DNA of 41,671 nucleotides from a virus. The stretch lies in IMG/VR virus record IMGVR_UViG_3300023210_000074, positions 1 to 41,671 of that record; one strand, 5' to 3'. The notes under the pieces are model-generated. The model was not told the DNA's origin. It searched no databases and saw nothing but the letters and a program-made list of their open reading frames with translations. How positions within the stretch are numbered: position 1 is the first letter of the stretch; each line of letters begins with the position of its first letter. Shown in pieces: positions 1 through 7,400 of the stretch. Both the position numbers and the translations under genes were made by a program.

Positions 1-201
1 GAGTTCATCGTTGAGGTAATAGTACTTTGTACCATCGGAATCAATGACAGCAGGGCCATCTGTGTGGTGGAACTTACCGTTTTGGTACCAAGCTTGGTAG
101 CCATCGGAATTGGTGACTGCAGGTCCATCTACCCTGTGCAATTGTCCATTCTCGTAGTGCCTAACTGTCCCATACTCATCCGTAACAATCTTCGTAGTCA
201 T
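1..201 (-). CDS. N-terminal part of a DGPA-repeat (MORN-like) protein, cut by window edge
   Basis: The frame is open from an ATG at 201 to the first base, giving the first 67 residues of a longer protein. The start has a strong SD (AAGGAGAAA) a few bases upstream. Two tandem units are visible, each with a Tyr/Trp-x-x-Asn-Gly, a His-x-x-Asp-Gly-Pro-Ala and an Asp-Gly, spaced about 23 residues apart. Short repeats of this LHRxDGPA kind are common in large-phage proteins and resemble MORN-type beta-hairpin repeats. No enzymatic motif is visible, and the function is unknown. It is the most downstream visible gene of the leftward cluster. Confidence 0.75.
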   Translation of the reverse strand, partial: MTTKIVTDEYGTVRHYENGQLHRVDGPAVTNSDGYQAWYQNGKFHHTDGPAVIDSDGTKYYYLNDEL

Positions 202-228
202 GACTTTCTCCTTGTATGTCACTTTGTA

Positions 229-246
229 GGCCAGCTTTCGCTGGCC
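229..246 (-). other. Hairpin with GAAA tetraloop in 5' spacer of the repeat-protein gene
   Basis: A perfect 7-bp stem encloses GAAA when read on the minus strand. It lies 28 bases before the ATG at 201. No U-tract follows, so it may be an RNA processing or stability element rather than a terminator. Confidence 0.4.
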
Positions 247-341
247 TTATGCAGCCTCTGTGGCTATTTCTGATTGTCTTTGCTTATCTTTCCATATGGG
301 AGAAAAGCTTGGGGTTTTGCTTGTTGAGGGTGACTTATTGC

Positions 342-370
342 TTGAAATCTTTTATATTGTTTGCCATAAT
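342..370 (+). promoter_or_regulatory. Sigma70-type promoter for the small HTH gene
   Basis: TTGAAA (342-347) and CATAAT (365-370) are separated by exactly 17 bases, close to the sigma70 consensus. It points rightward at the HTH gene starting at 426, which gives a leader of about 50 bases. It is the clearest -35/-10 promoter in the left arm and faces away from every neighbouring gene. Confidence 0.65.
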
Positions 371-425
371 GAGGAATATATACTCTCCCCATGGAGACTC
401 GTGTTAATCTCAGAATGAGGCAAAT

Positions 426-629
426 ATGGCAAAGAACTCCAGAGGCCGGCCCTCCAAGATACTGTTTACTATCCGATTCCAGGATGTCTCTGATTATCTC
501 AATGTTCCTGTAAGGACTCTCTATCGGATGAAGGAAAGAGGACATCTCTCTGTAGAGGGGAGCCTTGAAGAGTTCTTGGATTGTCTGTTGAGGCTACGCT
601 TTGAAAAGAAGCTGAAGGAGCTATTGTGA
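426..629 (+). CDS. Small helix-turn-helix DNA-binding protein
   Basis: A 67-residue basic protein, the only rightward gene in the first 11 kb. Residues about 18-45 read as an excisionase/MerR-like HTH: DVSDYL, then VPVRTLYRM, then a KERGHL wing. An Arg-Gly-Arg-Pro-Ser-Lys stretch near the N-terminus recalls an AT-hook. The C-terminus is Leu/Lys/Glu-rich and probably helical. A GAGG SD sits about 7 bases before the ATG, and a good sigma70 promoter lies at 342-370. Its isolation, orientation and host-type promoter suggest an early transcription regulator. The family call rests on motif shape only, and the DNA target is unknown. Confidence 0.65.
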   Translation: MAKNSRGRPSKILFTIRFQDVSDYLNVPVRTLYRMKERGHLSVEGSLEEFLDCLLRLRFEKKLKELL

Positions 630-667
630 AGGGGCTCATAGAGTGAATTGTTGTGGAAGAAGTTTGT

Positions 668-844
668 TTATTCGCCGCGAACTTCCAACACTGCGTACAC
701 GCTCAAACAGATGATGAACACTACTGCATGATTGACTACACACAGTCTGAATTCTGGTGTAACAGTGTAGAGGATGGTGCTTACCATTGTTGACCATCCT
801 GAATATGTCATCAGGATCAGCATTGCGTTCTTGAATTCTTCCAT
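668..844 (-). CDS. 58-residue protein with two predicted membrane segments
   Basis: The ATG at 844 is preceded by a GGAGAAA SD and the frame ends with TAA at 668-670. Two hydrophobic stretches are visible, about residues 7-27 and 35-54, separated by a short polar turn, with a charged C-terminal VRGE. The layout fits a small two-pass inner-membrane protein. No family is recognised. Phage proteins of this size and shape include holin-like, superinfection-exclusion and host-takeover factors, but nothing here distinguishes between these. Confidence 0.6.
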   Translation of the reverse strand: MEEFKNAMLILMTYSGWSTMVSTILYTVTPEFRLCVVNHAVVFIICLSVYAVLEVRGE

Positions 845-867
845 TGTTTCTCCAGTATTCTTTAAGC

Positions 868-889
868 GGCGGGCCCTTGAAAGCCCGCC
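868..889 (-). terminator. GC-rich hairpin between small leftward genes
   Basis: A 7-bp perfect stem (GGCGGGC/GCCCGCC) with an 8-base loop sits between the genes starting at 1230 and 844. The flanking sequence is not U-rich on the minus strand, so it is only a candidate terminator or processing hairpin. Confidence 0.35.
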
Positions 890-990
890 TACTTATTGCT
901 TGGGATGGTCATTCCTTCTTTTTCCCGAACGATAGAAACTACCATATCGGCCAAAAAGACTCAAATGCCATAGCGGTGGACACTTGTGAT

Positions 991-1230
991 TCACTCTTCG
1001 AGCTGTTCACACTTCTCTTCCAGGTCGGAAGGATAGATGTGCTCCAAGTAGGCTCCTGCAAAGAGGCTTGGACCACCAATGCAGATCCAGCAGATGAGGA
1101 AAAGGAAGAAATAGTCACCAGTGCCGTATTTCGAGTTGTTGTTGTCCCAGACATTCTTCATAAAGGCTTTGAAGGCCATGAAGAACAATGCGATGATTGC
1201 GAGAAGACCGAGGATTTCGAGTGGGTTCAT
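991..1230 (-). CDS. 79-residue two-pass membrane protein
   Basis: The ATG at 1230 follows an AAGGGAAAA SD. Residues about 5-24 and 40-62 are strongly hydrophobic, separated by a polar Asn/Asp/Lys loop. The C-terminus is acidic (Asp-Leu-Glu-Glu-Lys, then Gln-Leu-Glu-Glu). It resembles the neighbouring 58-residue protein in architecture but not in sequence. No conserved family is recognised. It sits in a run of tiny leftward genes each preceded by its own SD and a GC-rich hairpin. Confidence 0.65.
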   Translation of the reverse strand: MNPLEILGLLAIIALFFMAFKAFMKNVWDNNNSKYGTGDYFFLFLICWICIGGPSLFAGAYLEHIYPSDLEEKCEQLEE

Positions 1231-1260
1231 TGTTTTCCCTTATAGCAGTTCATGAAGATA

Positions 1261-1278
1261 GCCCCACTCTTGTGGGGC
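1261..1278 (-). terminator. GC-rich hairpin, candidate weak terminator
   Basis: A 7-bp stem (GCCCCAC/GTGGGGC) with a 4-base loop lies between the leftward genes ending at 1318 and starting at 1230. The minus-strand sequence after it (TATCTTC) is only mildly U-rich. Confidence 0.35.
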
Positions 1279-1317
1279 ATTCTCTCGGGCGCGAAACCAA
1301 ACATTCTTCTTACAAGC

Positions 1318-1554
1318 CTACAAAGGCAGCTCTCTTACTTCCCTGAAGTAGACTCCATGTTGATGAAGTAGGTCTGCCAATACCATTGGATGATGTGTAC
1401 CATGTCCCCAATACCTGACAGCAGACAGGTTGTCTCCGAGTGCCGTGACTGTAGGACCTTTGGTTCCAGTCATCTCTTCGAATGAAGTGAGCTTGTCAAC
1501 ACAGCTTTGTGCATCTTGGGGATGCACGTTTACTCTGATACGATAGCGTCTCAT
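1318..1554 (-). CDS. 78-residue basic hypothetical protein, coupled to the upstream membrane peptide
   Basis: I place the start at the ATG at 1554, which overlaps the TGA of the upstream 65-residue gene as ATGA. The open frame extends further upstream, but that extension would run through tRNA-Arg, so it is not used. The protein begins MRRYRIRVNV, suggesting a first beta-strand, and contains several His residues (HGTHH, LHQHG). No known family is recognised. The alternating hydrophobic pattern fits a small alpha/beta fold. Translational coupling suggests that it is made with, and may act alongside, the upstream peptide. Confidence 0.55.
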   Translation of the reverse strand: MRRYRIRVNVHPQDAQSCVDKLTSFEEMTGTKGPTVTALGDNLSAVRYWGHGTHHPMVLADLLHQHGVYFREVRELPL

Positions 1555-1748
1555 TCCTGACATGTGCAGACTCCGTCTTGGTAGGAGAGCATTTCTTGGC
1601 CGCAGGTTACACCGCAGTTCTTCAGGCTGGATGCATTGGTGGTCGTTACGATGGCAGCCAGCAGACCGAGAAGAGCAGTGAGACAGGCAAGGGTGATGAT
1701 TGAGATCCCGATGTTGTCCTTGCCAATTGCGTTGATGAAGCTGGTCAT
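1551..1748 (-). CDS. 65-residue membrane peptide with a cysteine-rich C-terminus
   Basis: The ATG at 1748 has an AAGAGAA SD. One long hydrophobic segment (about residues 14-36) is followed by a short region with four cysteines (CGVTCG, then CTC near the end). A single-pass protein with its Cys cluster outside the cytoplasm, forming disulfides, is a reasonable reading; a signal-anchor is an alternative. No family is recognised. Its stop overlaps the next gene's start. The upstream flank is tRNA-Arg, so both are probably on one transcript. Confidence 0.6.
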   Translation of the reverse strand: MTSFINAIGKDNIGISIITLACLTALLGLLAAIVTTTNASSLKNCGVTCGQEMLSYQDGVCTCQE

Positions 1749-1779
1749 TTGGTTGGTTCTCTTTTGCGTTGGTTTTAGA

Positions 1780-1854
1780 TGGCAGGCCTACCTGGACTTG
1801 AACCAGGGATAAAAGTTTAGAAGACTTTTGTGATATCCGCTTCACTATAGGCCC
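1780..1854 (-). tRNA. tRNA-Arg (anticodon TCT)
   Basis: A complete cloverleaf on the minus strand. The acceptor is GGGCCTA/TAGGCCT (first pair G-U), and the D-stem is GTGA/TCAC. The anticodon stem AAAGT/ACTTT holds a 7-base loop, CTTCTAA, with anticodon TCT. The T-arm is CCTGG-TTCAAGT-CCAGG. Discriminator G and CCA are encoded. It reads AGA and AGG, which dominate Arg codons in several long late genes here (for example 13122-17239), so it may supplement a rare host tRNA. Confidence 0.93.
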
Positions 1855-1866
1855 GAAGTCATAAGG

Positions 1867-1888
1867 AAGCCCCGCTTTCGCGGGGCTT
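1867..1888 (-). terminator. 9-bp hairpin with GAAA tetraloop upstream of tRNA-Arg
   Basis: A perfect 9-bp stem (AAGCCCCGC/GCGGGGCTT) has a GAAA loop on the minus strand. It lies just after the 20-residue gene and about 13 bases before the mature 5' end of tRNA-Arg. The flank is weakly U-rich (CCTTATG). It could terminate, or could mark a processing site for the tRNA precursor. Confidence 0.45.
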
Positions 1889-1896
1889 ATGGCCTT

Positions 1897-1959
1897 TTAT
1901 TCCTTGTGAGGCCAGGCGGCGATGGCAAGAAAGACAATGACCAGAATCCAGAAGTCCAT
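1897..1959 (-). CDS. 20-residue single-pass membrane peptide
   Basis: A very short ORF with an ATG at 1959 and TAA at 1897-1899. A GAGGAG SD immediately follows the stop of the upstream 123-residue gene. The product is Met-Asp, a solid hydrophobic run of about 14 residues (Phe-Trp-Ile-Leu-Val...), then a Pro-His-Lys-Glu tail. This is typical of tiny membrane-associated phage peptides. The good SD with correct spacing and the tight gene junction support translation. The function is unknown. Confidence 0.5.
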   Translation of the reverse strand: MDFWILVIVFLAIAAWPHKE

Positions 1960-1972
1960 GAGAGCTCCTCAG

Positions 1973-2344
1973 CTACCAGGTGAAGCCTTTGACTCCATTG
2001 TCGAGCTGTACCACTCTCCACTTCTTCTTGTCAGCGTAGAGGAGGCTCTGGAGCTCTCTGAAGAACCTGTAGGCGAGCTTGTGGTGCTTGCGATACCAGA
2101 TGTTCTTGAAGAGGATGATGCTGCCTTCTGGAAGCAGGTTGAGTTGGTTGAGGAGGTCTTTTACTTGCGCGGCCCTCTTCAGTTGCTCTGCCCTGCTTTC
2201 CGCCGCCGCGACTACGAACTCCCTCTTGCCATTGTACTGGCCCCACTGGAAGACTCGCCCCCAGAACTCCAGGGCATTGTCTTCATTGCCTCGGGAACCG
2301 GGGATGTAGACTCCTGCTGAATGGAGTCGCTGGTTGACAGACAT
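1973..2344 (-). CDS. 123-residue hypothetical protein
   Basis: The ATG at 2344 follows a GAGGTGA SD that overlaps the stop region of the gene before it. The protein is soluble and basic, with a helical middle rich in Ala/Glu/Arg (about residues 45-66), then an aromatic/basic stretch (FKNIWYRKHHKLAYRFFREL). I recognise no domain. It belongs to a tightly packed set of four leftward genes from 2798 to 1897 with overlapping or near-touching boundaries, so it is presumably co-transcribed with them. Confidence 0.65.
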   Translation of the reverse strand: MSVNQRLHSAGVYIPGSRGNEDNALEFWGRVFQWGQYNGKREFVVAAAESRAEQLKRAAQVKDLLNQLNLLPEGSIILFKNIWYRKHHKLAYRFFRELQSLLYADKKKWRVVQLDNGVKGFTW

Positions 2345-2352
2345 TGCTCACC

Positions 2353-2526
2353 TCACTTGAGCCTCTTGATTTCTTCGTAGCTGATGATGGATTCTCCAGG
2401 ACCGAGCTGTGCCTCGAAGACTTGGAGAGCTTCGTCGAGAGTTTCGACCTCTCCAACGATGTGATAGAGATGTCCAGGCACTATCCAGTTGCGCAGGCGG
2501 ACCTTGGCGTGGATGTAGTAGGTCAT
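2353..2526 (-). CDS. 57-residue hypothetical protein
   Basis: The start chosen is the ATG at 2526, overlapping the TGA of the upstream 91-residue gene (ATGA) with an AAGGA SD. The longer open frame would overlap that gene by about 50 bases. The N-terminus looks like beta-strands (TYYIHAKVRLRNW), and a helix (ETLDEALQVFEAQL) follows. The C-terminus is SYEEIKRLK. It fits a compact alpha/beta protein of the short phage hypothetical type. No function can be assigned. Confidence 0.6.
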   Translation of the reverse strand: MTYYIHAKVRLRNWIVPGHLYHIVGEVETLDEALQVFEAQLGPGESIISYEEIKRLK

Positions 2527-2798
2527 GTCTCGTCCTTTTCTGCCATCAAGAGACCAATCGCGTTGTTGAGGTGGCATGGGTCCATTTGACTATGGATGTA
2601 GTAGAAGTTGTTGCGACTGGCGACGACTTCAGAGGTTTCCGTGCAGTATTGCACGAAGTCTTTTGGAGCTCCGTAACCGAGGTCTCTGAGGCACCCGTTG
2701 ACCATGAAGTGTATCATGCGGAGTAGCATTTCATCCTCAGTGAGACGATGAAGAATGAGTCCGCCGTCCACGGAGATAGGCTCGTAGGTAGTCTTCAT
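2523..2798 (-). CDS. 91-residue hypothetical protein
   Basis: The ATG at 2798 has an AGGGA SD, and the frame lies directly downstream of the tRNA at 2823-2910. It is mixed alpha/beta with no membrane segment. The central stretch MLLRMIHFMVNG is hydrophobic but short. No motif is recognised. It is the first protein gene of the 2798-1897 cluster and is translationally coupled (ATGA) to the 57-residue gene. Confidence 0.65.
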   Translation of the reverse strand: MKTTYEPISVDGGLILHRLTEDEMLLRMIHFMVNGCLRDLGYGAPKDFVQYCTETSEVVASRNNFYYIHSQMDPCHLNNAIGLLMAEKDET

Positions 2799-2822
2799 GT
2801 GGGTCCCTGGCTTGTTGAGATG

Positions 2823-2910
2823 TGGTGAGGGCGGTAGGATTCGAACCTACGGTGGACTTTCGTCGTCAGCTTAAAAGGCTGGTCCTCTCGGCCAACTGAG
2901 GGACGCCCCA
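2823..2910 (-). tRNA. tRNA, probable Lys (anticodon TTT), with long variable arm
   Basis: Minus strand. The D-arm is CCTC-AGTTGGCCGA-GAGG. The anticodon stem CCAGC/GCTGA holds the loop CTTTTAA, identical to the E. coli tRNA-Lys loop. The T-arm is GTAGG-TTCGAAT-CCTAC, and A73-CCA is encoded. Between the anticodon and T stems lie about 15 bases able to form GAC-GAAA-GTC, a class II-like variable arm not normal for tRNA-Lys. The acceptor has five Watson-Crick pairs, a G-U pair and a mismatched first pair, and the anticodon stem has one C-A mismatch. It is clearly tRNA-like. Charging identity is less certain. Confidence 0.75.
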
Positions 2911-2928
2911 TATTTCTTCATAATACAA

Positions 2929-2945
2929 GGCCCCCTGCGGGGGCC
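2929..2945 (-). terminator. GC-rich hairpin after the 88-residue gene
   Basis: A 7-bp stem (GGCCCCC/GGGGGCC) with a 3-base loop is followed on the minus strand by the moderately U-rich TTGTATTAT. It lies just before the tRNA at 2910-2823. It may be a weak terminator or the processing boundary of the tRNA precursor. Confidence 0.45.
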
Positions 2946-2957
2946 CTGCTTCAAGCT

Positions 2958-3224
2958 CTACTTGTACGTGTAGAACGCCTGGCTGGTCTCCAGGACCACC
3001 ATGTTGCGGTTGATTGCTCGGCTGAGCACGTCCTGACGCTGGTCGTCCACGTTCCTTCCACCGCCCTTGACGGCAGAACCCATCTGCTTGAGGCCACAGA
3101 GCCTGATGTAGTAGTTGGCGCTGATGGGGCAGTCGCGGTTCTTGATGGCGAGCCAACCCAAGCCCCCGACCTTCTTGGTGAAGCGGGAGTCGAAGTTGGT
3201 GTTGTAGCTGGTGATGCTGAGCAC
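2958..3224 (-). CDS. 88-residue basic hypothetical protein (GTG start)
   Basis: The frame stays open upstream to 3341, but the best initiation signal is GTG at 3224, with a perfect GGAGG five bases before it. An ATG at 3248 lacks an SD and follows a terminator-like hairpin. The protein is soluble and rich in Lys/Arg/Asn, with a Gly-rich turn (VKGGGRN) and two cysteines. No family is recognised. It could be nucleic-acid binding from its charge, but that is only an inference from composition. Confidence 0.6.
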   Translation of the reverse strand: MLSITSYNTNFDSRFTKKVGGLGWLAIKNRDCPISANYYIRLCGLKQMGSAVKGGGRNVDDQRQDVLSRAINRNMVVLETSQAFYTYK

Positions 3225-3254
3225 GGAAACCTCCTGTGCAGTGTTCATAAGGGA

Positions 3255-3273
3255 GGGCCCCTTGAAGGGGCCC
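3255..3273 (-). terminator. GC-rich hairpin between two leftward genes
   Basis: A perfect 7-bp stem (GGGCCCC/GGGGCCC) encloses a 5-base loop, immediately after the TAG of the 98-residue gene on the minus strand. The following bases (TCCCTTATG) give only a poor U-tract, so it is a candidate terminator or attenuator. Confidence 0.4.
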
Positions 3274-3280
3274 CATCTGA

Positions 3281-3577
3281 CTATCTCACGTGCATTGGAG
3301 GCTCGTAGGCCCACAGAGACCTTCCAGTGTGCTCGTACCAACAGAACTCCAGGTTGCGGAGGTACTCGTCGTCATCGATATCAGCATTGATGACGCAGGC
3401 TTCTCCGGAGATGTAGGCAGCAGAGCCGTTTGGAGCCGCCGTGGAAGATGCGGAGTACCAGAACCTCGGCATGTAGTCGGCAGGACGCATACCAGAAGCG
3501 TACAACTGATAGCCAACCATGCCAAGGCCCGTGATGAGGAAGAACACGATGAGGATGTTTTCCAGGAAGCGATTCAT
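3281..3577 (-). CDS. 98-residue membrane-anchored protein
   Basis: I use the ATG at 3577 with an AGAGGT SD. The open frame extends upstream to 3748, but that part crosses a terminator-like hairpin. An N-terminal hydrophobic segment (about residues 6-27, ILIVFFLITGLGMVGYQL) is followed by a polar domain with two Cys and several acidic residues (INADIDDDEYL). The pattern fits a signal-anchor with most of the protein outside the cytoplasm. The family is unknown. Confidence 0.6.
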   Translation of the reverse strand: MNRFLENILIVFFLITGLGMVGYQLYASGMRPADYMPRFWYSASSTAAPNGSAAYISGEACVINADIDDDEYLRNLEFCWYEHTGRSLWAYEPPMHVR

Positions 3578-4002
3578 TGCAGACCTCTTGTGGAAGTGAT
3601 TCATTGAAAAGGGAGCCCAAAAGGGCTCCCTACCAGAAGCATTCTCCCTGGAATCAGGGTTACTGGCTCCTGGATTTCTCTTCAACAATGACCACAGATT
3701 GTTAGGCAGTAGAACCCTCTTTGTGCAAGTATTCGTGATGTCATTCACGATAGCTGGTTGGGTGCAATCACGTTCCTGACTCTCAACCTATTGGTGTAGG
3801 CTTTCTCACACATTGACCTTTGACTTGGCTGTATGAGTTGTCGTTCCAGAGCACCAACTCTGGTAATGGTCATAGAGTAGCCCGGTCTCTGACCGGGCCG
3901 CCCTTCCAAATTCTTTCTTTACTCGCCCACAAAAACAATCCCCTCAACCAATCAAACAAGAGACAGGAGGCAGTCTCTTCAGAAAGGATGAGAGGAATGA
4001 GT
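3578..4002 (-). other. 425-base intergenic stretch with hairpins, no convincing gene
   Basis: No ORF here has a good SD. Two GC-rich hairpins stand out. One, at 3611-3630 (8-bp stem, TTTT loop), is followed on the minus strand by TTTT and is a plausible terminator before the 98-residue gene. The other, at 3880-3898, is an 8-bp stem with no U-tract. Smaller inverted repeats are near 3725-3740 and 3847-3864. A 42-codon leftward ORF, about 3744-3872, has no SD and is not called. The stretch may be an untranslated leader or a minor structured RNA. Confidence 0.4.
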
Positions 4003-4245
4003 CTATGCAGGTTCTTCTGCCATCTTCTGTGCACGTTCCCATGCCATCTTGAAGGCATCGTAAGAGCCATGACTGATGACCCCGATACCCACCAAGAACA
4101 GCACTGGTACCAGAACCATCCATGCGAAGACCTGCAGCAACTCCAGGAGTGGAGTCCACTTGAAGGTGATGAAGAGGATGGCAGCTCCGACCAGGAACTT
4201 GCCCCACCAGGGGCACTGATTGTACAGCTCTTTGAGCTTTTTCAT
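4003..4245 (-). CDS. 80-residue membrane protein
   Basis: The ATG at 4245 follows a perfect AAGGAGAAA SD. The longer open frame upstream to 4341 lacks one. Two hydrophobic segments are visible, about residues 16-30 and 38-58, after a short amphipathic N-terminus (MKKLKELYNQ). The C-terminal helix is charged (AFKMAWERAQKM). It is the first gene downstream of the polymerase gene's terminator, and so a separate transcription unit. No family is recognised. Confidence 0.65.
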   Translation of the reverse strand: MKKLKELYNQCPWWGKFLVGAAILFITFKWTPLLELLQVFAWMVLVPVLFLVGIGVISHGSYDAFKMAWERAQKMAEEPA

Positions 4246-4379
4246 GGTTTCTCCTTGGAGATTGTTCATAGAGGAGGGCAGGCTCTGCCTGCCAGCAGTG
4301 GCACGGCCTTTGTTCGAGTTTCTCCGATATCGCGGAGTCATAGGTGGGGCTGTGTGTAGGGGTGTGAGCGGAGGCCATT

Positions 4380-4410
4380 AAAAAAGAAGGAGGCCCCCGA
4401 AGGGGCCTCC
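4380..4410 (-). terminator. Rho-independent terminator of the RNA polymerase gene (conserved element 1)
   Basis: On the minus strand a 9-bp stem with a TTCG tetraloop is followed by CTTCTTTTTT and then AATGG. It sits 15 bases past the polymerase stop codon. The same stem-UUCG/U-tract/ARYGG arrangement recurs at 7755, 9166, 9756 and 11185. Confidence 0.88.
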
Positions 4411-4425
4411 TCGCTCAGTCTCTGT

Positions 4426-7400
4426 CTACCTCGTGTGCTTGTTGATGGCAGTACACAAGCGACCGGCACCGTTCATCATTGCCTTGCTCGGCTTGGCCCG
4501 AGCACGACGCACTGCGATGGCACTCACCAGACTCTTGCAGTCCGGGCACTCCAGGAACTGGACACCAGTCTCCTCGTAGTGCTTCATGGGCTCTGGGAGG
4601 CTGACACTCGTCCCCTCGATTCTGCCATAGGGCCCGTACATCAGGCTGCTGAGCACCTCGTGGATGTCCTTGAACACAGGCTTACCGTGCTCGTCGGTCT
4701 CCTTGAGGAGCATGTCTGCCATGCTCTCGACAGCCTTGACTCGTTCAGGAGTCATGTAGTCACACCCAGCGTTGACCTGGATGATTCCCAGCTTGTCGAG
4801 GACGGGGGATCCTTCCCAGGCCACTGCTCGGAAGGCACGCTTGATGTGACGCTCGGACAGCTCCTTGTGGGAGCCATACTCACGACTCAGGCTCATCTCT
4901 GTTGACCAGATGGTCAGCAGCTCTTCCCAGGTGAGGTTCTTGAGGCAGTTCCTCAGCTCGACTCGGCAGGCCTCGATGTCACCGTTCCTCTGGTCAGGTT
5001 CGAGAGCAGAGCGCATGATGCGTCCCACATTCTCACCATACGTCCTGAGGCCAGACTTCTCGTACAGGCCAGGCTCACCATTGACACCACGCTGGTAGGT
5101 AGACTCGGGCAGGGCCATCCTGGGCTCTTCCTTCAGGCCCGCGTACAACAGCACTTCCAGATTCACCGAGAGCTGCTCCGGCATGTTGTCCTTCTTCCAG
5201 TCCTGGAACATACCCCAAGCTTCCCAGGAGCAGTAGTGCACGAGGTTCTGGTTCTCGCCAGTGTACTCCGTACCTACCCAGCCATTGGGATTGATGCGCT
5301 TGGAGCGCTCCTGCCAGGTGTTGGTGTGCTTCCAGGACATGCCCACTGGCCTGCCCTTGTCGTCAGTACCCACGACGTAGCCCAGCTCAGCAGCGGTCCT
5401 CTTGACCCACCAGCTGAACTTGCCAGGGATGAACCCGCCATACTCATCGACATACCAGCTCTCTGGGCCCATGACCATGGAGCGCTTGGTCGAGCCATCC
5501 TCTGCAGTAGAATCGTACTTCCAGCAGCAGCAGGTCTTGCCATTACGTTCGTACTCTTCCACCACTCTCCAGTTGGCCCCGATCATTGCCTTGTCCATGT
5601 TGGTGAACAGTGGGTTGCGCTTGAGCTGATCGATGAACTCCTGGTTGAGGCACATTGCTGCCATCATTGGCATGGTCTCATCCAGAGCCAGGAACATTGC
5701 GCAGGCATTCGTCGCCATGCCCACTGGTCCCTGTCCGTCCACGGCGATCAGCTTGACTCCATCCCAGCTCTTGGTCGGGATCTTGTCCAGGTGACCGTCC
5801 GTGTTCTTCTTGGGCTCGATGAGGTACACATCTTCAGGCTTGCCCAGCAGCGGGATGCGAGACTCGTAGAACCTGATCATTTCTGGATCCCAGGAGCACG
5901 CCACTCCATCACCGTCGTCGTCACCCATGAGCAGATGCTCCATGTCCATTGGGTTCATGAAGATGGTGTTGGACGGGACGATGTAGTCGGTCCTGCCTTT
6001 GATCAGCATGTGGCTGAAGGCCTCCACGATCTCTGCTTCCATCAAGCAGGCTGGCTGCAGGCCGGGAGCACGGGTGATGGCAAGTCTGTCTCCCACCCTG
6101 TACCTCCGCTTGCCATTGATCTTCATGGCTGCCATGACGACCTCACCGGGCTCCAGGCTGTTGTCCATCACGACCACGGGAGCCTCGCACATGATGCCTG
6201 CACCCTGCTGGATGTGGTAGAGCTGACGCCCCAGTTCATCCATCAGTTGTTCTGACACCTGAGGTACGGTCTTGGGATCGACACCCAGCTTGTCGCAGAT
6301 GGCACAGACCATGCCGAGGTTCTCGTCGCGCTTCATGACGATTTCCATGAGCTCATCCATGGTGAGCTTCTCGAAAGCCTCCTCCACCCTGGTCTTGATG
6401 AACGCCTGGTTCTCCGGGGAGTTCTCAGCGAACTGCAGGGCTTGGAAGTTCAGCTTCTGCTGGCGTGGCTTGGTCCAGGTCTGCATGATGCCCAGATGCA
6501 GCTTGATATTGGCCGTGAGACCGTTGGCATGCAGCTTCTTGGCGTCAGCCTTCCTGGTTCCCTTGATCTGCAGTGGGTCGATCCAGATGGCAGGCTTTCC
6601 GCTCTTGTCGACGCAGCGCTCATCACACACCAGGATGCCCTTCACGAAGACCTCACGGCCCAGGTTGAAGGCTCGGATCTGCACGACGTTCCGCTTGTGA
6701 CGCGGGATGCCCAGCGCTTCCCAGATGTCGTGTTCCGGATGGATGCAGCCACAGCCGTCACTGCCAGCAGCCTCTCCCATCCAGTTCTCACGAGTCTTGA
6801 TGATGCAGTCGTAGTCATCGATGTGCACCATGGGTCCACACAAACCGCTGACGTAGGCACGGAAGTCTACGGCCACCGGGAAGATGTCGGACAGCACCCT
6901 GACGACCTCCTTCTTGATGGCCCACTTGCCCTTGACCAGGATGTAGCCAGCCTTGTGAACGGGAGACCAGAAGTCAGCCGGGATGTCAGGCTGAGAGCCA
7001 TCCTCTTCCAGCGGCAGGTTGTTCTGGAACCGGATCACGGGCAGGTCGTACTTCTTGCCCCAGTAGTGGGTGATGAGACCCACGGGGCCGTTGCTCACCA
7101 CGTAGCCAGCCTTGAGACGCTCGGTGTTCCCTTTGGCGGGCTTGTAGATATTCACGATCGGCATGCTCCTCCAGCCCTCTGCCTTGGCCCTGGTACGAGC
7201 CACACTCTTCAGGCTAGTGGTGAGGTCGTCGTATTCCTGCAGCTCATCCTCGGGGCTCTTCCCCAGCATCAGTTCCACGAACAGGTCAGCGTACTCACTG
7301 ATCTTGGTCTCGACGGTGACGAGCTTGCTCGCCAGGTACTGGGCAGCCCAGCAGGTGGTGTTGTCCATTTGTGCCTCCTTGGCGTTGTTGGACGGGTTGT

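Noticed and set aside
264-392. 42-codon leftward ORF with a basic product
   Set aside because: Only a weak SD-like GAG before the ATG, and it overlaps the rightward sigma70 promoter. Coding is possible but not supported.
1318-1845. Extended 175-codon form of the 78-residue gene
   Set aside because: The extra N-terminal part would translate the tRNA-Arg gene and all of the 65-residue gene.
3744-3872. 42-codon leftward ORF in the 3578-4002 spacer
   Set aside because: No SD, and it directly follows a hairpin. The region reads better as untranslated.
5236-6255. Long rightward ORF of 339 codons
   Set aside because: It is antisense to the polymerase gene, has His/Val/Leu-rich shadow composition, no SD, and overlaps the conserved DxDGD region.
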